Part shown: positions 58,354 to 64,000 of the stretch, piece after piece
Position numbering within the stretch: position 1 is the first letter of the stretch
Layout of the letters: each line of letters opens with the position of its first letter
Source of the DNA: Stramenopiles sp. TOSAG23-6
Lineage: Eukaryota > Sar
NCBI GenBank assembly: GCA_900128565.1
Contig: LT635913.1
Location: 1-64,000, forward strand
DNA length: 64,000 nt
Direction: 5' to 3'
The notes under the pieces: model-generated
What the model saw: only the letters and a program-made list of their open reading frames with translations
Told to the model about the DNA's origin: nothing
Databases searched by the model: none
Program-made: the position numbers and the translations under genes

Positions 58354-59802
58354 TCATTTCATATCCGTTAGTATTCTATTTATATAATTCATCATTTTCC
58401 GAAGACTTCTGCGACTGGATTTTTTTCGCGGTTCAAGGTTATCTTCCAACTCATTTTTGATGAATTTTAGTTTTTTATTTAACCAATCTGTAGACGCACC
58501 ACGCCATTCCGAATGAGAAGAACAGTATAACAATAAACCTGAGTTTTTGTTATTTTTATAATTTTTCATGGTAGAGACAGTAGACGTTGACGCAGCTGCA
58601 TTCAAACAACCATTACAAAGTAAAACTAATGACCGACATAACTCACAACGACCTGTGTGTCTATCATAAGTTTCATTGGGAAACGCACAATATTCACATT
58701 TTCCAATTATAGTGGGTTTCTTCTGGATCTGTTGATGCCTTTTTCTCTTTTTTGTGGTATCAGATGAAATATTATCTACACAATCGTTTGATACTGGACG
58801 TGCAATACCACGCCCATCAAATGTGAAATTACTGCCGCGGAAAAGACCATGTTGCCATATTTCTTTTTCTTCGACACTTTCATCTTTTTCGTTGCATTCA
58901 TGTTGACAATTTTCTATTTTTTTTTGATTTTTTGTTTTTTTCTCACAGATTTTTTTATCCGTACCATTACCTTTTACACGATTACATGCGAATGATTCTA
59001 AATATCGATGAATTCCACCCTTAAGCTGAAACACATCTTCTACGCCGTGTCTTTTCATAAGAGCAGAGGCTGTCTCACAACGGATGCCACCTGTACAATA
59101 CATTGCTACTCTTTTATTCTTCAAGTTTAATTTAGAAGCATTTTCATCTAACCATTGAGGAAATGCAGCAAAATTTCGCGTGTTTGGTAAAATTACTTCT
59201 GCGCCTTTTGCCTTTGCGGTGTCCCCAACAGAAAAGTTACCTATACGCCATTCGTATGGATTTCTACAATCTATTACACATAATGGTTTTTTACTTGAAT
59301 TTGTGCCAAAATTCGTATCTAATGGTTGATGAAGATTTGTTTCATTAGAAAATTTGAAATCTCCTGTATCTAATAGAGAATGCCACTCTTGAGGGGACAA
59401 ATGAATACCGGCAGTGTTACTTTTCAAATCAATAGGGGTTTGCATTCCGAGAGAGCATATTTCTTTGACAACTCGACATCGTAACTTTTTACCCTCAAAA
59501 TGCACTGAAGCATCAGGTCCATCACTTTCACTGAGTTTCCAATCAATATTAGTTGATTCAAATAAGGACATATCTTCTGTTTGTCTCATGTACTCATATA
59601 TATTCGCTGAAGTTCCACCAACTGTACCATTTATACCCCGACGACTAATCCGAATACGCCCAGCTAAAGATAGTTTTGCACACAAAGCTGTCTGAGCTGA
59701 AGCAACTGCGGCAGGATCATTCACTTCCGTGTATAAATAATATAAACAAACTAGTCCATTTTTAATAGATTCATTTGTAATGTTCGAACAAGAACCTGTC
59801 AT
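58354..59802 (-). CDS. TSTD2: TSTD2/TrhO-like rhodanese
   Basis: It encodes 482 residues. The N-terminal domain has GRIRISRRGINGTVGGTSAN, then IDWKLSE and RCRVVKEICSLGM, as in the UPF0176/TrhO family. The rhodanese domain has VIDCRNPYEWRIGNF, then the active loop MYCTGGIRCETASALMKRHG and VFQLKGGIHRYLE. Bacterial TrhO makes 5-hydroxyuridine in tRNA. Eukaryotic TSTD2 homologues share the extra Cys-rich C-terminus, seen here as CEYCAFPNETYDRHTGRCEL, then CRSLVLLCNGC. That zinc-binding tail and a basic linker (TKKRKRHQQIQKK) support TSTD2. Confidence 0.88.
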   Translation of the reverse strand: MTGSCSNITNESIKNGLVCLYYLYTEVNDPAAVASAQTALCAKLSLAGRIRISRRGINGTVGGTSANIYEYMRQTEDMSLFESTNIDWKLSESDGPDASVHFEGKKLRCRVVKEICSLGMQTPIDLKSNTAGIHLSPQEWHSLLDTGDFKFSNETNLHQPLDTNFGTNSSKKPLCVIDCRNPYEWRIGNFSVGDTAKAKGAEVILPNTRNFAAFPQWLDENASKLNLKNKRVAMYCTGGIRCETASALMKRHGVEDVFQLKGGIHRYLESFACNRVKGNGTDKKICEKKTKNQKKIENCQHECNEKDESVEEKEIWQHGLFRGSNFTFDGRGIARPVSNDCVDNISSDTTKKRKRHQQIQKKPTIIGKCEYCAFPNETYDRHTGRCELCRSLVLLCNGCLNAAASTSTVSTMKNYKNNKNSGLLLYCSSHSEWRGASTDWLNKKLKFIKNELEDNLEPRKKSSRRSLRKMMNYINRILTDMK

Positions 59803-60164
59803 TACTAAAACTAATACGTAATAATTTAATAAAGTCCAAAGCTGCTTGCGTGTGAAAAATCTTCTTGATTGACTTGTCGTGCTGAATTCTTCTTCAGATG
59901 GCCTTCAGATGATTTGATTTTGATTTATTTCGTGTGTGTCAATAAAACGGTTAAATAACGGCTGGACAGTAGTATATATTATTGGCTACAGGGTACCCCT
60001 ACACTACTGCTGTAGTACACGTAGGCACCGCATTACTTCTACTACTGATACAAGAACTATTACAAAACGCACATTAAATTTACAATATATCTCTAGCTAA
60101 AACGCCCATATAGCATTAGATTGAGATTATTTTGCAGAAACTTTACGTTTGATATTTTACATAA
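59803..60164. promoter_or_regulatory. Divergent intergenic region, no gene seen
   Basis: This lies between the TSTD2-like and IFT25 starts. It contains GGGTACCCCTACACTACTGC (about 59991) and CTACTACTGATAC-type repeats up to 60055. No RNA gene is seen. Confidence 0.35.
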
Positions 60165-60719
60165 ATGTCAAAGTTTGGGTCACACACGAAAAACGCATTT
60201 CCTTTAGATACACCGTCTGTATTCTATGTCGTTGGTGCTACATCACACGATCCTCTACATCCTCCGGAATATGCCATGACAATGATACCAAATAATATAG
60301 GTACAAAGTCATCAGTATCAAAACAGAATACTATGAAAAAACAATCTCAAACAAGTGGGAAATTCTGGTCAACTACTGGTGGCTTTCCACAGGAAATTAT
60401 CTTAGAGACTGAGGAGTTATGCAAAGTGCACTCATTGAAACTTGCCACAACAGGTGCTGCTTACTTAACTATACGGTTATATCCTGAATCTCATAATTGT
60501 AATGAGGTAGCGATGAGTGTTGTCACTCTTGAGAAATCAGAGCCCTTCAATGTCGGATTCCCTCGTCTACAACGTAAAATAGTTCACTTTTCAGACCAAC
60601 CACCTTGCCGTAGAATTAAAATAGTAATAGAAAAAGTATACAATCAATTTGCGACATTGAGTGATGTACACGTAAATAGTTCACCAATTGAAAGTATAGA
60701 AGAAACAGGAGTAAAATAA
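60165..60719 (+). CDS. IFT25: Intraflagellar transport protein IFT25 (HSPB11-like)
   Basis: It encodes 184 residues. The jelly-roll (discoidin-like) fold is suggested by HDPLHPPEYAM, SGKFWSTTGGFPQEIILETE, HSLKLATTGAAYLTIRLYPE and RRIKIVIEKVYNQFATLSDV. The 'F W x T T G x F P Q E' block is diagnostic of IFT25/HSPB11. IFT25 pairs with IFT27 in the IFT-B complex that moves cargo in cilia. Its presence implies that the organism builds a flagellum at some stage. An insert of about 25 residues (GTKSSVSKQNTMKKQSQTS) lies in the first loop. Confidence 0.83.
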   Translation: MSKFGSHTKNAFPLDTPSVFYVVGATSHDPLHPPEYAMTMIPNNIGTKSSVSKQNTMKKQSQTSGKFWSTTGGFPQEIILETEELCKVHSLKLATTGAAYLTIRLYPESHNCNEVAMSVVTLEKSEPFNVGFPRLQRKIVHFSDQPPCRRIKIVIEKVYNQFATLSDVHVNSSPIESIEETGVK

Positions 60720-60737
60720 TAAAAGGAACTATCTTTT

Positions 60738-63700
60738 TTAATCATATTCTACTTTTTCACTTGTAATAGCCCTAAATTCACAATAAAAACACTTATTCAG
60801 TAAAATAGCACAGTTTTTCCGATGCTTGAAGTGTTTCGTATTACTACCACACACGCTTGTTACTCCGTTGTACTTACCAAGTTGCTTCACTTGGGTATTT
60901 TCTGTTATTCGTCACTATATTTTGCCTCGCGGATTCCATGATGTTAAGCTGTTGTTTTTCCAGAGTTATCTTGCGAATCCGAGCAGCTGCTGTACTGCCA
61001 TCCCTATTTTGTTTCATTCCGCATATAGAACAACCTTTACTAGGTAAAATATGGGAAGGATTAATAAAGGTACATGTATTTTGGAAAAATATTTCAAAAA
61101 CAAAAAACTTGTTAGGTACAAAATTTCGTACGAAAAATAAATTCTAAAAAAAAATAAAACATACATGTGTTACATTTCCATGGTGCATTTTGTTTTTCTG
61201 TATTATCACTATGCCAAACACTTGTTGCGCTTTTCTTCTTCGGTATACTTTTCCATGATTTTATGGAGATGTTGGAAAGATTTGCATTATTTTCATCATT
61301 TAGATGACTTTGATATTGAAAATTCGAGGTTTGAAAATGTTCACTACTTCTGATATAATTTTCCATCATAGACGATTTTTCATTAGCTTGTATTGTAGAG
61401 GGATGACGACTATTATTAGAATTGAACGTATTCATGCCAGATGATTCGAAATTATTACTTGTTTTTTTTTGGATCGAATGACGCGGGAAACTGCACAATT
61501 CACATTTTGTTGCATCACGATTAAAATTCTCATATGTACACATTTTACAAACCCAATCGGAGGAGGTAGAAGAAAAGGAAACCATGGAGTTACATCTCCC
61601 ATCAATTATATCTAATTCTGAATCATCATCGCGTGTATACGCTGCTTGTACTTGCTGTAATTGTTCTTCTGCGGCCGCCGCTAATGCTTTCAATTTTCTT
61701 GTTTCATCGTCAGCTTTCTTTGCGGCTATGCGATTTTCATATTCAATGCGTTCTTGTTCAATACGACGTTCTTGTTCAATACGACGTTCTTGTTCAATAC
61801 GACGTTCTTCTTCAATGCGACGTTCTTCTTCAATACGACGTTCTTCTTCAATACGACGTTCNAGTTCAAGACGCTCTTGTTCAATACGTTGTTCAATACG
61901 TTGTTGTTCAAGACGTTTCTGTTCAATATTCTGAGATAACACAAAGTCCAAAGTCTCGTTTGCAACATCTGCACATTCGCGACAAGCTGCATTAGCACAA
62001 ATAACAGCAGTATAAGCAGCAGATGCCGCGTTGACACAAAAGGTCTCATTATCAAGAGAATTTGTATTATCAAACTCATTAGCAGCATTGATCATTTGCA
62101 GAGTTCCATTTTTAAATTGGTAAGATTTTGAAGGAGTAATCATCAAAGAATTATTGGCATCATTTACTGCAGCATATTGATCATCATGAAAAGTATTGAT
62201 TACTTCATTCTGTTTAAATATATTTGTATCATCTTTCAATTCTTGTTTCGATCCTTCCAGTGAAACTGTAGCTTTATCTTGTGGTTGTCTTGTAATAATA
62301 TTTGATTCAACGGCTGTTGATTTCCATACATTTTTACTATATGTAGCAGCCTTCGGCAAAGTAGTTGCTTTCTTTCTCCATGAATCTATTTCTGATCGTC
62401 CTACGGTTTGTTCTATAGGGTTTCTTGGAAAGTATGTATTGTGAAAAAATATTTCAAAAAAAAATGTTAGGTATAAAATTTCGTACCAAAAAAAAACTAG
62501 ATTTGAAATTCATGATGGAAATGTACATAGCGGTTTAGAAATTCTTGCAGTTGTACTAGAATGTTTCTCTCGTTGGCTAGGACGTTTGGAAGATATAGGT
62601 GGATAATTTACATTGTTGACTCCATTCGTGTATTTCGTGTATTTTTTTTTTGTTGTTGATGTTGTACTGATTGAAGTTGTTGACGATGAGGCAGAGTTTA
62701 TATCGTTCACTTTCGCTCGAGGGACCAAATTTGATTGAGATACAGTATTAGAAGTTGCTGATGTCACAGGTACATCTGGATTCCTTTGAAGAATTTCACA
62801 CACCATTTCAATAGCACGAATGCATGTATTGTGAAAAATATTTTTTTTTAGTTACAAAAATCGTTAGGTACAAAATTTGGTACGAAAACAAAAATCAGGT
62901 AGAAAAGGGATGATGGAAATGTACATGCATTAGATGATGGTCCTTTGACAACAAGTTCATTAAGACCTTTGTACATTGGTTTTGATGACTCTTGTACAGC
63001 TAGAGAAGTACCTGCATTGTAAAAAAAATAGAAATTAGAAATTCGTTAGGTACAAAATTTTCTAGTAAAAAAAATTAAATCTAAAATTCATAATTAAAGA
63101 GTACCAGTCTCTCGCATAATACGTTTGATGTTGCAACCTGAGGTACCTATTACAGTACCACGCTCTCTTGCAGTAAGTGAATGAAATGGTATGTAGGAAG
63201 CAAACCTTTGCAAAAATTCTGTGGCTTTTGTATGAGCGGCTTGAACTGCCGTGTCTGTACCCGTTATTGTAGCGATGAAAGTTTTCCGGTCAATTGAATA
63301 AGTTGCACCTGTTTCATCTTGAATTCGTTGTATTGTCGCACCTCCAGGACCAATGAATTTAAGCATTTTTTCAAGTGAGCCAAATTCAAACGTTTTCTGT
63401 GAAGATGACATTGGGCGGGGTTTCTTTTGAGATTGTGAGTTTCGTTTGACTGGAGCAACAACAGTTTTTAATGGTACCTTACGAGCTCGTGTGTATGAAG
63501 GAAGGACTCCACTCTTCCCCCAGGCACTCCGCACTATTCTAGGCTTAGGATGAGATTGATTTGACAAGCCACCATCATCTATATTTGATGTTGTGATGGA
63601 TTTGACTGAATCGATGTTAGATCTACAATAAGGACAACTAGCTGCCTGTTTCTTTGCTAGAAAGGTCTGACGCCAGCTAGATAAACACCCATCGCAGAAT

Positions 63701-63933
63701 TGATGACGGCACGGTCCTATTTCCACATCAACCAGATTAACCGTACAAACAATACATATGCCTTCAGAATCACTCTCCATACAACTGTTAATTTTATCAT
63801 CATCCAGATATGGCTTTATTGCAGAAGAATTGAACTGAGGTGGTAAGTGATTATTGTCAGATATGCCTTCAACTTCAAGATTCATAGATGTGAACTTTCG
63901 TCTGAAAGACAAAGGCTCAGAAAAAGTGCTCAT
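60738..63933 (-). CDS. RING-KH-KH-RanBP2 zinc-finger protein with coiled coil (six exons)
   Basis: Exons are 63105-63933, 62925-63011, 62527-62823, 61165-62433, 60878-61073 and 60738-60771, for 903 residues. RING C3HC4 has C60, C63, C75, H77, C80, C83, C100 and C103. KH1 lies near 185-243 (IGPGG), and KH2 from 256 (IGTSGCNIKRIMRETG) continues across two introns to KGPSSNACIRAIEMVCEIL. A Glu/Arg/Gln coiled coil with ERRIEE repeats follows. Then come two RanBP2 fingers: WVCKMCTYENFNRDATKCEL and, across an intron, WKCNTCTFINPSHILPSKGC, then SIC. RING plus KH suggests an RNA-binding E3 ligase. If the last, canonical intron is not used, the protein ends at 60874 instead. One ambiguous base is at 61862. 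Confidence 0.88.
60772..60877 (-). other. Probable canonical intron near the 3' end of the RING-KH gene
   Basis: It is 106 bp, from GTAAGTACAAC to ...GTGAATTTAG. Splicing joins ACT-TG to G-GCT-ATT and adds 11 codons (AITSEKVEYD end). Without splicing the TAA inside GGTAAG would end the protein at once. Both are possible. Confidence 0.6.
61074..61164 (-). mobile_element. Introner-type intron of the RING-KH gene, GT...AT
   Basis: It is 91 bp, starting GTATGTTTTA, with CGTACGAAATTTTGTACC then TAAC, and ending CAAAATACAT. It splits a RanBP2 finger. Only this removal gives WKCNTC-TFIN with the second Cys pair at the right spacing. The junction can slide by seven positions (ACATGTA at both ends), and none gives AG. 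Confidence 0.92.
61745..61880. repeat. 18-bp coding repeat (ERRIEE/ERRIEQ units)
   Basis: Tandem 18-bp units resemble TTCAATACGACGTTCTTG on the plus strand. They encode a Glu/Arg/Ile coiled-coil heptad-like repeat and include one undetermined base. Confidence 0.9.
62434..62526 (-). mobile_element. Introner-type intron of the RING-KH gene, GT...AT
   Basis: It is 93 bp, starting GTACATTTCC, with TTATACCTAACA, and ending CACAATACAT. The frame is kept (SKPL-YFPRN). The next AG (CCAAG) would give an immediate TAA stop. Confidence 0.85.
62824..62924 (-). mobile_element. Introner-type intron of the RING-KH gene, GT...AT
   Basis: It is 101 bp, starting GTACATTTCC and ending CACAATACAT. It splits KH2 and removal gives GPSSNA-CIRAIEMVCEIL in frame. 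ATGCAT occurs on both sides, a possible target-site duplication. No AG exists at the junction. Confidence 0.88.
63012..63104 (-). mobile_element. Introner-type intron of the RING-KH gene, GT...AG
   Basis: It is 93 bp, starting GTACTCTTTA, with GTACCTAACGAA, and ending TACAATGCAG. It splits KH2 (RETG-TSLAV). GTACT follows both the 5' exon and the intron, so a 5-bp duplication flanks the element. Here the last two bases are AG at the place where sister copies have AT. Confidence 0.9.
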
Positions 63934-64000
63934 GATCTTTTGAATACGCTAAGGTAATGTTGTATGTTTTCTTTGTGATGGAAATAAATCAATTTAATGA
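63934..64000. other. Upstream region of the RING-KH gene
   Basis: This is a short A/T-rich sequence before the ATG at 63933. It has no further feature. Confidence 0.3.

Noticed and set aside
61584-61995. Plus-strand ORFs rich in RRSCSIRRS or VLVQYD units
   Set aside because: They are mirror frames of the 18-bp coiled-coil repeat in the RING-KH gene.

Overview
The window is nuclear DNA of a eukaryote, very probably a flagellated single-celled protist or alga. It is AT-rich and gene-dense. About 40 protein genes lie on both strands, usually 30 to 450 bases apart, and most have one exon. The products are eukaryotic: a MYST histone acetyltransferase, CK2 beta, a protein-only RNase P, the flagellar protein IFT25, WDR26/Gid7, MOCS3, ZNG1 and cytochrome c heme lyase. 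TAA, TAG and TGA all act as stops. The lineage cannot be fixed from this sequence. Heme lyase (System III), PRORP, a BT1-family transporter, catalase-peroxidase and a selenocysteine glutathione peroxidase together suggest an alga, alveolate or stramenopile. The unusual introns resemble the non-canonical introners reported from the parasitic dinoflagellate Amoebophrya, but this is a resemblance and not an identification.

Layout. 1-5.3 kb: an ALDH-like gene cut by the window edge, a small mitochondrial protein, heme lyase and an unknown nuclear protein. 5.5-15.9 kb: FAM210-like protein, ZNG1, an RRM protein, a GNAT, MYST acetyltransferase, a sulfotransferase, a membrane protein and a mitochondrial EF-hand protein. 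16-28.4 kb: PRORP, a SANBR-like BTB protein, unknown, Tudor and zinc-finger proteins, EngB GTPase and a RanBP2-finger protein. 28.8-39.4 kb: an EF-hand protein, TatD, MLF, an EF-hand acyltransferase, MOCS3, ZSWIM7, a NAK kinase, a selenoprotein GPx and a DUF1475 protein. 39.6-50 kb: KatG, bHLH, nitroreductase, SPRY protein, ALDH16 and a BTB protein. 50.6-64 kb: WDR26, CK2 beta, cardiolipin synthase, BT1 transporter, a calycin-like protein, a TSTD2-like rhodanese, IFT25 and a RING-KH-zinc-finger protein.

The most unusual content is a family of short repeated introns of about 80-102 bp in four minus-strand genes. They share a GTAYRTTTT start, a near-palindromic core, a branch-point-like TACCTAAC and an end resembling CACAATACAT. 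Reading frames and conserved domains place their 3' ends at AT, AG and probably GT or TC. The KatG gene has an unrelated intron that also cannot end in AG, and one SPRY gene has an ordinary GT-AG intron. Other points are an in-frame TGA at the catalytic position of a glutathione peroxidase, a TACCCGGTA motif recurring between genes, and many small tandem duplications.

Several products share cell processes. Mitochondrial genes are frequent (heme lyase, FAM210, EngB, cardiolipin synthase, ALDH proteins). Peroxide defence is covered by KatG and GPx, which lie about 0.9 kb apart. No operon-like grouping by function is evident.
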